64,000 bases of DNA from Trebonia sp963777905 (GTDB lineage: Bacteria > Actinomycetota > Actinomycetes > Streptosporangiales > Streptosporangiaceae), in the NCBI GenBank assembly GCA_963777905.1, contig CAVZSM010000014.1:1-64000 (forward strand), written 5' to 3'. The translations under genes and the position numbers were made by a program. Shown in pieces: positions 33,469-42,391 of the stretch (positions within the stretch are counted from its first letter, which is position 1; every line of letters starts with the position of its first letter). The notes under the pieces are model-generated. The model ran no database searches, was not told where the DNA came from, and worked only from the letters and a program-made list of their open reading frames with translations.

Positions 33469-36234
33469 ATGCGAGACGGCGCGGACTGGGCGGGGACGCT
33501 ACCGTGCCTGCTGCCGGCGTACCGGATCATGGAGATCCCACGGCGCGACGACGGGACGGCAGCCGCGCCGGGACAGCGCGCCGAGACCAGCGACCCGGGG
33601 CGTGCGCAGCGCGTCGCCGCGCTGGCGGCCGCCTATCACGCCGGGATCGCCGTCGGCGCCGCGGCGGGCGGCGCTGTCGCGTTCGGCTGGGTGCGGCTGG
33701 CGGCGGGCGGCCCTGTGCGGGTCGTCGCCGCGGGCGACGCGCTGGCCGGAAGTCCGCTGACCGGCGAGGATGTGCTGCTCTCGCTGCCCGGCGGGGCGCG
33801 GGCCGCGCTCCTCCCGCGAGGCGAGCTAGCGGAATTGCTCGGCCGGCTGCCCGCCTGGCGGGAGATCGCGGGCATCAGCGACGGGCTGCTGGCGCCGGCG
33901 GACGAGCGCAGGCACGGCGGCCGGACGACGGGGCATGCCACGCTGTCGCTCGACGAGGGGCTGCTGGGGAGCTGGAGCGGGCCGTTCGGCTGGATCGTCA
34001 TCGCCGAGCCGCTGCGGCCGGCGGAGCTGCGGTCGCTGGCAGCCGAGGTGGGGCGCAGGCAACGGCTCGCCGAGGGGGCGGCGGACCGGTTCCCCGAGCG
34101 GGCGGTGGAAGCGGAGCGGCTCAGGGAACGGCACGCCGAAGTCGAGCGAGGGACATCCACCGGTTTCTGGCGCATCCGCGTGCTGGCCGGCGGGTGCGAC
34201 GCGGCGAGCGCGGCGCGAGTGGCGGGCCTGTTCTGTGCGTCGGCGGGACTGGACGGGTTGCCGTACGCGCTGAGCCCGGCGGCGCCGGATGACCGGGACG
34301 AGGACCAGGCCGGCATGCCGGGCGGCGACGCTACCCCGGCGTCGCCATTCTGCGGGTCCACCGAGCTGCTCGCCGCCCTCGCCAGGCCGCCGGACCACGA
34401 GGTCCCCGGAATCCGCCTGGCCCTCCGTCCCGACTTCGACGTCACCCCAGAGGCCCCCGTGCCCTCGGAGTCAGCGGAAGCGGACGGCGGCATCCCGCTC
34501 GGCGAGGTGCTCGATCGCAACATGATGCCGGCCGGGGCGTTCACGCTGTCGCGGGACTCGCTTAACAGGCACGTGTTCGTGTGCGGCGCGACAGGCGCGG
34601 GCAAGTCGCAGACCGTCAGGTCCCTGCTCGAGGCCGCCACCAGACAGAACATCCCGTGGCTCGTCATCGAGCCCGCCAAGGCCGAGTACCGGCTGATGGC
34701 CAGCCGGCTATCCGGTCCCGCCGGCGTCCCCGGCGCCGAGGTCATCAGGATCAGGCCTGGCGAGCCGGACGCGGTCGCGGCCGGGCTGAACCCGCTCGAA
34801 CCCGCCGCGGACACCAGCGGCAACAGGTTTCCGCTGCAGACGCACGCGGACCTGGTCCGGGCGCTGTTCATCGCCGCGTTCCGGTCCGAGGAGCCGTTCC
34901 CGCAGGTGCTCAGCGCTGCCCTGACCCGGGCGTACGAGGAGGCCGGCTGGGACCTCGCGCTCGGCGAGCCATGCACAGGTGAACCTGCCTACCCGACCCT
35001 CACAGCACTTCAGCGCGCCGCCGAGCGTGTGGTCACCGAGATCGGCTATAGCCAGCGGATCACCGACGACGTGCTCGGCTTCATCCGGGTCAGGCTGGCG
35101 AGCCTGCGGCTCGGCACGACCGGCCGGTTCCTCGAGGGCGGCCACCCGATCGACTTCGGCGCCCTGCTGCGGAAGAACGTGGTGCTCGAGATCGAGGACA
35201 TCGGAGACGACGCGGACAAGGCCTTCCTGATGGGCACCGTGCTGATCCGGCTGGCCGAGCACCTGCGGCTGGCTCACCGGACCGGCCCTGCCGTCGCCGG
35301 GCTCCGCCACCTGACCGTTGTGGAAGAGGCGCACCGGCTGCTGCGCCGCCCGGAGCCGGACGGGCAATCAGGGGCGGGCGCCGCCGGGCACGCCGTCGAG
35401 ATGTTCGCCGGCCTGCTCGCGGAGATCCGCGCCTACGGTGAGGGCCTGGTGATCGCCGAGCAGATTCCGGCCCGCCTCGTCTCCGACGCCATCAAGAACA
35501 CCGCGGTTAAGATCACCCACCGGCTTCCCGCCGCCGATGACCGGGATGCGGTCGGCGCCACGATGAACGCGACGCAAAGCCAGTCCCGCTTCCTCGTCAC
35601 GCTCGCGCCCGGGCAGGCGGCCGTCTTCCGCGACGGCATGGACTTCCCTGTGCTCGTGAAAATGAAAGATGGTTCGGAACGGGAGATGGCGACTCCCGGC
35701 ACCACCCTCGACGCTAGGACCGTGGTCACCCCGAGGTCGGCTACCTGCGGGGCCGGATGCGCGGCCCGGCCCTGCACGCTGCGGGACATGCGCGCGGCGC
35801 AGCGCGCGCTCGACGACTTCCCCTGGGCCCGGCTGTGGGCGGAGCTCGCCGTGCTCGCGCACCTGACCGGGTGGCCGACGCCGGTGCCCAAGCCCGCCGT
35901 GCTCGCCAGGTTCAGGGAGCTGGCGCCCCGGGTGAGTCAGTGCGCCACCGCGCACGCGGTCGACGCGGCGGTAGCCGCACGCCCGGCGCTGCCGAACCCG
36001 GGCGCGCTCGCCCGCCACGCCCAGGCGGCGATCCGCGCCAGGACCGACCGCGACCAGTGGCTGTGCCCGGTGGACGAACCCGAGTGGCTGCTGACCGGCC
36101 CTGTGACGGAGGCGACGGCGTTCGGCGTGGCACGCCCGTCGGCCATCGAGAGCGCCGGGCCGCTGGCCCCGCTGCTCGGCGAGTTCATCGACTGCAGCTG
36201 GCCTGTGCAGTACCTGAACCGCGCTAAGAATTAG
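33469..36234 (+). CDS. HerA/FtsK-like ATPase, orphan
   Basis: 921 residues. The P-loop ATPase core (about residues 345-740) has Walker A VCGATGAGKSQTV, WLVIEPAKAEYR after it, and Walker B LTVVEEAHRLLRRP. An IPARLVSDAIKNTAVKITHR segment is typical of HerA/DUF87 ring helicase-translocases. A Cys cluster CGAGCAARPC follows and could bind zinc. The first 340 residues are unlike known domains. Such ATPases pump DNA, often with a NurA nuclease or conjugation partner, but none is next to it. ATG 33469 is chosen over GTG 33460 because GAGG lies eight bases upstream. DnaA boxes begin directly after its stop. Confidence 0.82.
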   Translation: MRDGADWAGTLPCLLPAYRIMEIPRRDDGTAAAPGQRAETSDPGRAQRVAALAAAYHAGIAVGAAAGGAVAFGWVRLAAGGPVRVVAAGDALAGSPLTGEDVLLSLPGGARAALLPRGELAELLGRLPAWREIAGISDGLLAPADERRHGGRTTGHATLSLDEGLLGSWSGPFGWIVIAEPLRPAELRSLAAEVGRRQRLAEGAADRFPERAVEAERLRERHAEVERGTSTGFWRIRVLAGGCDAASAARVAGLFCASAGLDGLPYALSPAAPDDRDEDQAGMPGGDATPASPFCGSTELLAALARPPDHEVPGIRLALRPDFDVTPEAPVPSESAEADGGIPLGEVLDRNMMPAGAFTLSRDSLNRHVFVCGATGAGKSQTVRSLLEAATRQNIPWLVIEPAKAEYRLMASRLSGPAGVPGAEVIRIRPGEPDAVAAGLNPLEPAADTSGNRFPLQTHADLVRALFIAAFRSEEPFPQVLSAALTRAYEEAGWDLALGEPCTGEPAYPTLTALQRAAERVVTEIGYSQRITDDVLGFIRVRLASLRLGTTGRFLEGGHPIDFGALLRKNVVLEIEDIGDDADKAFLMGTVLIRLAEHLRLAHRTGPAVAGLRHLTVVEEAHRLLRRPEPDGQSGAGAAGHAVEMFAGLLAEIRAYGEGLVIAEQIPARLVSDAIKNTAVKITHRLPAADDRDAVGATMNATQSQSRFLVTLAPGQAAVFRDGMDFPVLVKMKDGSEREMATPGTTLDARTVVTPRSATCGAGCAARPCTLRDMRAAQRALDDFPWARLWAELAVLAHLTGWPTPVPKPAVLARFRELAPRVSQCATAHAVDAAVAARPALPNPGALARHAQAAIRARTDRDQWLCPVDEPEWLLTGPVTEATAFGVARPSAIESAGPLAPLLGEFIDCSWPVQYLNRAKN

Positions 36235-36279
36235 TTATCCACAGAGTTATGCACAGCGGTGCGCACACGGTTATCCACA
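36235..36279. promoter_or_regulatory. Cluster of three DnaA boxes
   Basis: TTATCCACA at 36235-36243, TTATGCACA at 36247-36255 and TTATCCACA at 36271-36279, all in the same orientation. Two match the perfect DnaA box and the third has one change. They fill the 60-base gap between two convergent genes, so a promoter role is unlikely. A DnaA-titration or replication-control site is possible given the apparent oriC-proximal position. Confidence 0.65.
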
Positions 36280-36294
36280 GCCGTGGGTTCAGGT

Positions 36295-37830
36295 TCAGGT
36301 CTGGGGCTGCAGGACCGGCGGCCTGACGTCCGCTCTCGCCTCGGTCGGCGCCAGTCCCCAGCGTCCTGTCAGGCACATCCAGACCAGCGCCGCCGCGGTG
36401 AGCAGCCGGACGGTGGGGGTGATCCACTCGCCCTGGAACAACTGGACCTGCTCCACCCACTCGTAGTGCGGCACTATCGCGGACTCCATGTAGGTGATGG
36501 CGCCGAAGCACAGCCGGACCAGGACCAGCCAGTCAAGCCGCGACCTGGGGTAGAGCGCGAGCAGCACGATGATCATGACGTCGTACCACGGGCGCTGGAA
36601 CGGCCAGAAGAAGATCCAGGCCAGGCTCAGGGCCAATGCCGGGGTCACGGCGGGCCGTCCTGGTACGGCGTCAGGCAGCCGGAAGAACGCGAGCAGCGCT
36701 ACGATGACGCAGCAGGCGATCGCGATCGTGGTCAGGTGCGTGGGCGTCCAGGTTACGCCGAACGGGCCCGCGGCGCCGAACGGCCGGTAGAACACCTGGT
36801 AAAGGTTGTCCCACGTGACCTGGTTGCCGCGCTGGAAGAGCACCCTGACCGCGGGCCCCCCCGCGATCACGTACGAAGGGACAACGACCGCTACCCATCC
36901 GGCGATGACGGTCCCGATCGCGGCCGGCGACCTGCGCACCGCCCACAGCGCGCCGACACCGAACAGCGCGAACGGGGATTTTACGGCGGCGGCGGCGCCG
37001 AGCAGCGCCCCGGCCGCCAGGCAGCGCCACAGAACGGGGCTGATGTCCGGCGGCCGGAACCACAGGAGCGCCACGCCGGCCAGGCCGAAGGCGGCCGCCA
37101 GCCCGTCGATGTGCCCGCTGGCCACGATCTCCCACAGCAGCAGCGGGTTCACCGACCAGAGCAGGTGCGCGCGCAATCGCATCGCCGGGTCGCCGCGGCA
37201 CAGCCGGTCCAGCATCAGCACGACAGCGCCGAAGGCGATCGCTACCCACAGCTTCAGCCAGAACGTAATCGCGGCCATCGAGGCGCCGCCGAGCTCGGCG
37301 GAGACCCACTCCTCGGCGGTGGCGACCGGCCCGTAGTCCGACAGTGAATGTGCCCAGGTGCCCGGGCTGTTGATGGCCAGCTTGTCGCCGAGCGCCACCA
37401 TCTGCAGCGGCGTATCGACGTACGGGCTGTGGCCGAGAACCACTATGTTGCCGTCGATCGCGTACGACTGGGTGTCCGTGGTGCCGGCCGGCGCGAGGAC
37501 GGTGAACACGGCGATGGCGATGAACGAGGCAGCGAGCAGCGGTTTCACTGGCGGCCGCGCGCCGCGCGCGACGGCGAGCAGGCCGGCGCCCACTCCGACG
37601 GCGGCCAGGATCGCCGCTGCCCAGAGCGTGAACAGCACAAAGTCGTCTGGCAGGCCAAGCGACGCCCACCAGGGCGGTCCGCCCGACGTGTGCGCCATTT
37701 CTGGCACGCTGATGGAAGGTCCCGCGACGGCAATGCCGATCATCACGAGAAGCGAAACAGTGATGCAGGCCGCCGCGGTCCAGACGAGCCCCCGGGTTAC
37801 CCCGGGGGCTCGCAAGTCCCGATCACTCAC
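36295..37830 (-). CDS. Polyprenyl-phosphate-mannose-dependent mannosyltransferase-like membrane protein
   Basis: About 511 residues with around twelve hydrophobic helices, of the GT-C/GT87 type that includes MptA/MptB-like alpha-mannosyltransferases. The early acidic loop is APAGTTDTQSYAIDGNIVVL. Later loops include LWSVNPLLLWEIVASGHIDG and FFWPFQRPWYDVMI. It probably transfers mannose from a lipid-linked donor outside the membrane into cell-envelope glycans. GTG 37830, with GCGGAG eight bases upstream, is preferred to the longer frame starting at 37884. A second member of the family ends the window (62482-64000) with the same NPLLL...SGHIDG/GSHVDG pattern. Confidence 0.85.
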   Translation of the reverse strand: MSDRDLRAPGVTRGLVWTAAACITVSLLVMIGIAVAGPSISVPEMAHTSGGPPWWASLGLPDDFVLFTLWAAAILAAVGVGAGLLAVARGARPPVKPLLAASFIAIAVFTVLAPAGTTDTQSYAIDGNIVVLGHSPYVDTPLQMVALGDKLAINSPGTWAHSLSDYGPVATAEEWVSAELGGASMAAITFWLKLWVAIAFGAVVLMLDRLCRGDPAMRLRAHLLWSVNPLLLWEIVASGHIDGLAAAFGLAGVALLWFRPPDISPVLWRCLAAGALLGAAAAVKSPFALFGVGALWAVRRSPAAIGTVIAGWVAVVVPSYVIAGGPAVRVLFQRGNQVTWDNLYQVFYRPFGAAGPFGVTWTPTHLTTIAIACCVIVALLAFFRLPDAVPGRPAVTPALALSLAWIFFWPFQRPWYDVMIIVLLALYPRSRLDWLVLVRLCFGAITYMESAIVPHYEWVEQVQLFQGEWITPTVRLLTAAALVWMCLTGRWGLAPTEARADVRPPVLQPQT

Positions 37831-37952
37831 GCTGTTCACTCCGCAGGTGTGTGCGAACGTCGGCGAGAGACTGGTTCTGCACACCTAGCCGACGAACAGA
37901 CCGTATCCGATCGTGACTTCAGAATCGGTTAAGGCCAGCTGCGGTGCTGACG

Positions 37953-38582
37953 TTAGAGGCCGGACGCGGAAACCCGGCCGTTTACCCCCGCATCAGTGCT
38001 GGTCCCGGCCTCGGGCGCCGAGTCCGTCTTGGCGGCGTTGGCCTCGGCCGACGTCTCCCCGGCCTCGTCCACCTCGGTGTCGGCGGCTATCGCGGCCTGG
38101 TAGCGCTGCCGGATCACCACGCCGGCCGCGCCGAGCGCGGCGGCGATGCCCGCGCCGAGAAGCGTCCAGGCTAGTACCGACCGTATGCTCCTCCGGGGCG
38201 GTTCCGGCGGGGCGACCCTGACCTGCTGGGCCGTGCTCCGCAGTGCCGAAGAAACCTTCGGAGCCGCGGTCGCGGTGACGTAGTCGGCGGCGCTTTCCAG
38301 CCTGGGGGCGGTCCAGGTGCGGGCGGTGTGCACGCCCTGCCTGGTGCCCTGGCTGACATTCGCCGCCGCCACCTGAGCGGCGGTGTTCATTCCCTGTGCG
38401 GCCGCCTGTGCGGCCGTTGTCGCGGTCTGGGCGGCGGTGCGCGCGGCGCTCTGCGCGGCGGCCGCGGCGGCCTGTGCCGCCGTGCTCGCGGCGGCCGCCT
38501 TCGCGGCGGCGACGCTGGCGTCCCGTGCCCGCGCGGCGATGCTAGATCCGCTGGAGTTGTTGTCTGCCTTCGCGTAGAACAC
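37953..38582 (-). CDS. DUF5324-like Ala-rich single-pass membrane protein
   Basis: About 209 residues. Residues 10-85 are almost entirely Ala, Thr, Gln and Ser in helical repeats (AAQAAAAAAQSAARTAAQTA). One membrane helix follows at about 135-155 (SVLAWTLLGAGIAAALGAAG), then an acidic tail. A comparable protein (DUF5324) is encoded upstream of the cyclophilin gene in streptomycetes, which fits its position here. The function is unknown. GTG 38582 is chosen because GGGGAGG lies six bases upstream. It is divergent from ppiA and marks the start of the conserved division block. Confidence 0.75.
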   Translation of the reverse strand: MFYAKADNNSSGSSIAARARDASVAAAKAAAASTAAQAAAAAAQSAARTAAQTATTAAQAAAQGMNTAAQVAAANVSQGTRQGVHTARTWTAPRLESAADYVTATAAPKVSSALRSTAQQVRVAPPEPPRRSIRSVLAWTLLGAGIAAALGAAGVVIRQRYQAAIAADTEVDEAGETSAEANAAKTDSAPEAGTSTDAGVNGRVSASGL

Positions 38583-38739
38583 GATTACCCTCCCCATCTC
38601 TCTAGATGAGGTCACAGTTCCCTAACAGGAGGCGTTCAACCATCGGTGCGCGGAGCCGGTACGGTGATAGATGCGGGATTAGTGCCGCGAACGCCGGCCG
38701 GAAAAGGGCCGGCCAGGACACGAACCGGAGTCGATACAC

Positions 38740-39258
38740 ATGACCGAAACGCTGACCGCGACGCTGACGACGACGCAGGGGACGGTCACAGTCCGGCTCT
38801 TCCCCGACTACGCGCCGAAGACCGTCCGGAACTTCGTTGAGCTAGCCGAGGGCGGCAAGGAGTGGACGGATCCCCAGACCCGGGTCCGGACCAAGGACAA
38901 GCTCTACGACGGCACGATTTTCCACCGGGTGATCGCCGGGTTCATGATCCAGGGCGGCGACCCGCTCGGCACCGGCACCGGCGGCCCTGGGTACAAGTTC
39001 GCCGACGAGATCCACCCCGACCTGCGGTTCGACAAGCCGTACCTGCTGGCCATGGCGAACGCGGGCCCGGGCACCAACGGTTCCCAGTTCTTCCTCACGG
39101 TCGGGGCCACGCCGTGGCTCAACGGCAAGCACACCATCTTCGGCGAGGTCATCGACGGCGCCGACGTGGTGGACAAGATCAGCCGGGTGCAGACCGTGCC
39201 TGGCGACCGCCCGGCGACCGACGTGGTGCTCCAGTCGGTCACCATCCAGCGCGGCTAG
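38740..39258 (+). CDS. ppiA: Peptidyl-prolyl cis-trans isomerase, cyclophilin type
   Basis: 172 residues. The cyclophilin fold shows TIFHRVIAGFMIQGGDPLGT with the catalytic arginine, YLLAMANAGPGTNGSQFFLT, and TPWLNGKHTIFGEVIDGADV. No signal peptide, so it acts in the cytoplasm on proline bonds during folding. It corresponds in position to ppiA near the origin of mycobacterial chromosomes. The rhomboid gene begins 15 bases after the stop. Confidence 0.95.
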   Translation: MTETLTATLTTTQGTVTVRLFPDYAPKTVRNFVELAEGGKEWTDPQTRVRTKDKLYDGTIFHRVIAGFMIQGGDPLGTGTGGPGYKFADEIHPDLRFDKPYLLAMANAGPGTNGSQFFLTVGATPWLNGKHTIFGEVIDGADVVDKISRVQTVPGDRPATDVVLQSVTIQRG

Positions 39259-39273
39259 CCGACGGCAACCCCC

Positions 39274-40170
39274 ATGACCGCGCCGGACCAAGCCAGCCCC
39301 ACCGGGCAGGACACCCCGCCTACCTGTTACCGGCACCCAGGCCGGGAGACGTGGGTCTCCTGCGTCCGGTGCGGCCGTCACGCCTGTCCCGACTGCCTGC
39401 GCGATGCGGCAGTCGGGCAGCAGTGCGCCGACTGCGTGCGCGGCGCGGGTCAGGGCGGGCAGCGGGCCCGGGCGGCCAGGACCGTGTTCGGCGGGCGGCC
39501 ATCGAGGTCCGCGACCGTGACGTGGACCCTCATAGCCGTCAACATCCTGCTCTACCTGGTCGAACTGGCGCACCCGAGCCTCGCCTCCGACTGGTGGATG
39601 CTCGGGTACGCGCAGTACTACACAGGCGGCCCGTTCCACGGCGTCGCGGCTGGCGAGTCGTACCGGCTGATCACGTCCGCGTTCCTGCCGGGGACCGGCA
39701 GCCTCGGCATCCTGGACATCGCGTTCAACATGTGGGCGCTGTACGTGGTGGGACCAAGCCTGGAGCAGATGCTCGGCCGGGTCCGTTTCCTTGCCGTGTA
39801 CCTGCTCAGCGCGGTCGGCGGCAGCGTGCTCTTCTACTACCTGGCGCCGCAGAACGTGCCGGCCCTCGGCGCCTCGGGCGCCATCTTCGGCCTGTTCGGC
39901 GCCTGGTTCGTGGCCTCAAGGAAGCTGGGCTTCGACAGCCGCGGGATCGTGCTGCTGATCGCGCTCAACCTCGGGCTGAGCCTCGTCTACCGCAGCACGA
40001 TCGCGTGGCAGGACCACGTGGGCGGGCTAATCGTGGGTGCTGTGGTGATGGCCGCCTACGCGTACGCGCCGCGCAAGAACCGCATCGCGATCCAGGTCGC
40101 GGCCACCGTCGCGGTCGCGGTGCTGCTCGCGATCGCGGTGGTGATCAGGACCGGTCAGCTCACCGCCTAG
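39274..40170 (+). CDS. Rhomboid family intramembrane serine protease
   Basis: 298 residues. A cysteine/histidine-rich B-box-like N-terminus (CYRHPGRETWVSCVRCGRHA, then CPDCLRD and CADC) precedes about six helices. The catalytic serine lies in GASGAIFGLFG and the partner histidine in WQDHVGGLIVG. It cleaves membrane-spanning substrates inside the bilayer. It is separated from ppiA by 15 bases and converges on crgA, the arrangement seen in other actinobacteria. Confidence 0.94.
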   Translation: MTAPDQASPTGQDTPPTCYRHPGRETWVSCVRCGRHACPDCLRDAAVGQQCADCVRGAGQGGQRARAARTVFGGRPSRSATVTWTLIAVNILLYLVELAHPSLASDWWMLGYAQYYTGGPFHGVAAGESYRLITSAFLPGTGSLGILDIAFNMWALYVVGPSLEQMLGRVRFLAVYLLSAVGGSVLFYYLAPQNVPALGASGAIFGLFGAWFVASRKLGFDSRGIVLLIALNLGLSLVYRSTIAWQDHVGGLIVGAVVMAAYAYAPRKNRIAIQVAATVAVAVLLAIAVVIRTGQLTA

Positions 40171-40175
40171 CGAGG

Positions 40176-40427
40176 CTACCGCCACTTGGTGGCGAGCACC
40201 ACGCCGGCCACGATCAGCACGAACCCGCAGACCAGGTTCCACCCGCCGAGCGCGGAAAGCCCGGGCATGTTCGTCCCCGTGACGTAGTAGAGCGCGATCC
40301 AGGTCAGCCCGATCAGGAAGCAGGCCAGCATGGTAGGCGCGAGCCATGGCGGGCTGACCGCCTTCCGCGCCGACCGCGTCGGCGGCGGCGTGTAGACCTG
40401 CTTCTTCCGGACGCGGGACTTCGGCAC
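40176..40427 (-). CDS. crgA: Cell division protein CrgA
   Basis: 83 residues with a basic start (MPKSRVRKKQVYTPPP) and two membrane helices (TMLACFLIGLTWIALYYVTG and LVCGFVLIVAGVVLATKWR). This is the CrgA pattern, including the GTNMPGL loop and the WNLVCGF segment. It is a small membrane coordinator of FtsZ, penicillin-binding proteins and septation in actinobacteria. It sits on the same strand as, and downstream of, the pknB operon, 72 bases beyond the end of pknB. Confidence 0.94.
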   Translation of the reverse strand: MPKSRVRKKQVYTPPPTRSARKAVSPPWLAPTMLACFLIGLTWIALYYVTGTNMPGLSALGGWNLVCGFVLIVAGVVLATKWR

Positions 40428-40499
40428 CGCGCACCTCCTGCTCGGGAACTTCGGTTTCGGGGTAAGCGTAGTGCACGCTTTTCGCCTGCGCGGCTGCGG

Positions 40500-42354
40500 T
40501 CAGCCGCCGCCTCCACCGCCTCCACCGCCTCCACCGCCGCCACCAGGGCTGGTGGTGGACGCGGACGGGGTGGGCGTCGCGGTGGTCGACTGGGACGAGG
40601 ATGGCGTCGGGCTGGACGTTGCCTGCGGCTGCACGAAGATCTGGATCGTGGTGCCGGTGGGCTTTGTCACATTAGCCGACGGGTTCTGGCTCCACACGGT
40701 TCCCGCGGTCACCGGCTGGTTGGCCGGGGCGGCGGTGATCACCGCCTCCACCTTGAAGCCCTGCGCCGTCAGGATCTGCTCGGCCTGCGGGGCGGTGTCC
40801 CCGATGACGGACTGCACGGCCGCGCCGCCGCCAGAGATGTACAGCGTGATCTGCTGGTTCGGATCGACCTGGGTGCCCTGCTGCGGGGACATGTGGTCCA
40901 CCTCGCCCTGCGGCAGGGTGGACTGCGCGTCAGGCTGGGTCGTGACGTTATTGAGGCCCACGCTGGCCAGCTTCTGCTGTGCCGCCGCGGACTGCATGCC
41001 GGTCACGTTGGGCACCAGGACCTTCTGGGCGCCCGAGGAGACGTAGACCGTGACCGTGCCGCCCTTGGCGATGCTGTTGCCGTTGGGCGGGTTCGTGTCG
41101 ATCACGTAGCCCTTCTGCACGGACGAGCTGTTCTTCATCACGACCTGCGGGACGAGGCCCGCGGTCTTTATCTGCACGACTGCCTGGGCCTGCGGCAGGT
41201 TGTCCACCTGCGGGACGTAGGCCGACGAGCCGTTGCTGGTCAGCAGCAGGGCGGCCGCGATCACCGCGCCGATCACCACCAGCAGCGGGATGAGCCAGGG
41301 CAGCCAGCGCCGCGCCCAGCTGCGCCGCGGCTCCTCGCCGCCACCGCCGCCGTCGTAGTCCCCGTACCCGTTCTGGTAGCCGGGCTGGTACGGCGACACG
41401 GCCGTCGGCGCGGCGCCCATCCCCATCGCGGTCTGCGGGCCCATCCGCTGAGTGCGGTCCTGGTAGCCGTAGTAATCCGCGCGGGTTGGCGGCGGGGCCA
41501 TCGCGGCCACCTGCACTCCGGAGGCGGCACGCTGGATGTCCGCCTGCATCTCCGCGGCGCTCTGGTACCGGTCGTTCGGGCTCTTGGCCATGGCCCGCAG
41601 CACGATCGCGTCCGCCCACGGCGGCATGTCCGGGTCGAGCCGGGACGGCGGGACCGGGTTCTCCCGCACGTGCTGGTAGGCGATCGCCACCGGGGAGTCG
41701 CCGGTGAACGGCGGCCGGCCAGTGAGCAGCTCGTACATCAGGCAGCCGGTGGAGTACAGGTCGCTGCGCGCGTCCACCCGCTCGCCCCTGGCCTGCTCCG
41801 GTGACAGGTACTGCGCGGTGCCGATGACCTGGGCTGTCTGCGTCATGGTGGACTGGGCGTCGCTCATCGCGCGGGCGATGCCGAAGTCCATCACCTTGAT
41901 GTCGCCGTTCTTGGTGACCATGACGTTCCCGGGCTTGATGTCCCGGTGCACGATGCCCGCCTGATGGCTGTACTCCAGTGCGCGCAGCACCCCGCTGATG
42001 ATCTCGAGCGCGCGCTGCGGCAGCAGCCGGTGGCCCTCGATCAGCAGGTCACGGACCGTGCGGCCGTCCACGTACTCCATCACGATGTACGGCACGGGAA
42101 CGCCGGTCGACATGTCTTCGCCGGTGTCGTACACCGCCACGATCGACGGGTTGTTCAGCGACGCCGCGGACTGCGCCTCGCGGCGGAACCTGGCCTGGAA
42201 GGTCTGGTCCCTGGCCAGGTCGGTGCGCAGGGTCTTGATGGCGACCACCCGGTCCAGGCGGATGTCGCGGGCCCGGTACACCTCGGCCATGCCGCCACGC
42301 CCGACAACGCCGTTCGAGCTCGTACCGGTCACCGAGCAGCCGGGGTTGTGTCAT
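40500..42354 (-). CDS. pknB: Ser/Thr protein kinase PknB with PASTA domains, frameshifted near start
   Basis: The repaired protein starts MTQPRLLGDRYELE at ATG 42354 (GGAAGAG eight bases upstream). After removal of one extra base near 42313 it continues GVVGRGGMAEVYRARD, the glycine loop. VAIKTL, HRDIKPGN and DFGIA are the catalytic lysine, catalytic loop and metal-binding motif. One membrane helix (WLPWLIPLLVVIGAVIAAAL) precedes three PASTA repeats that sense peptidoglycan fragments. The tail is Ser/Thr-rich and ends in about fourteen glycines. It phosphorylates division and wall-synthesis proteins. Without the repair, translation would lack the glycine loop's start. Because PknB is normally essential, the shift is probably a sequence error. 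Confidence 0.9.
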
Positions 42355-42391
42355 GTCTCGCACTCTTCCAAACCACCCTGCATCGTAACTA

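Noticed and set aside
33469..36234. HerA-like ATPase as part of a known anti-phage pair
   Set aside because: Neighbours are a lactone oxidase and a mannosyltransferase; no nuclease, SIR2 or DUF partner is adjacent, so assignment to a named system is unsupported.
38696..38716. GCCGGCC/GGCCGGC hairpin before ppiA as a riboswitch
   Set aside because: Only a seven-base stem with a seven-base loop and no conserved aptamer features.
38862..41804. A 980-codon plus-strand frame across ppiA, rhomboid, crgA and pknB
   Set aside because: It runs out of phase or antisense through four conserved genes and translates to Arg/His/Gly-rich sequence.
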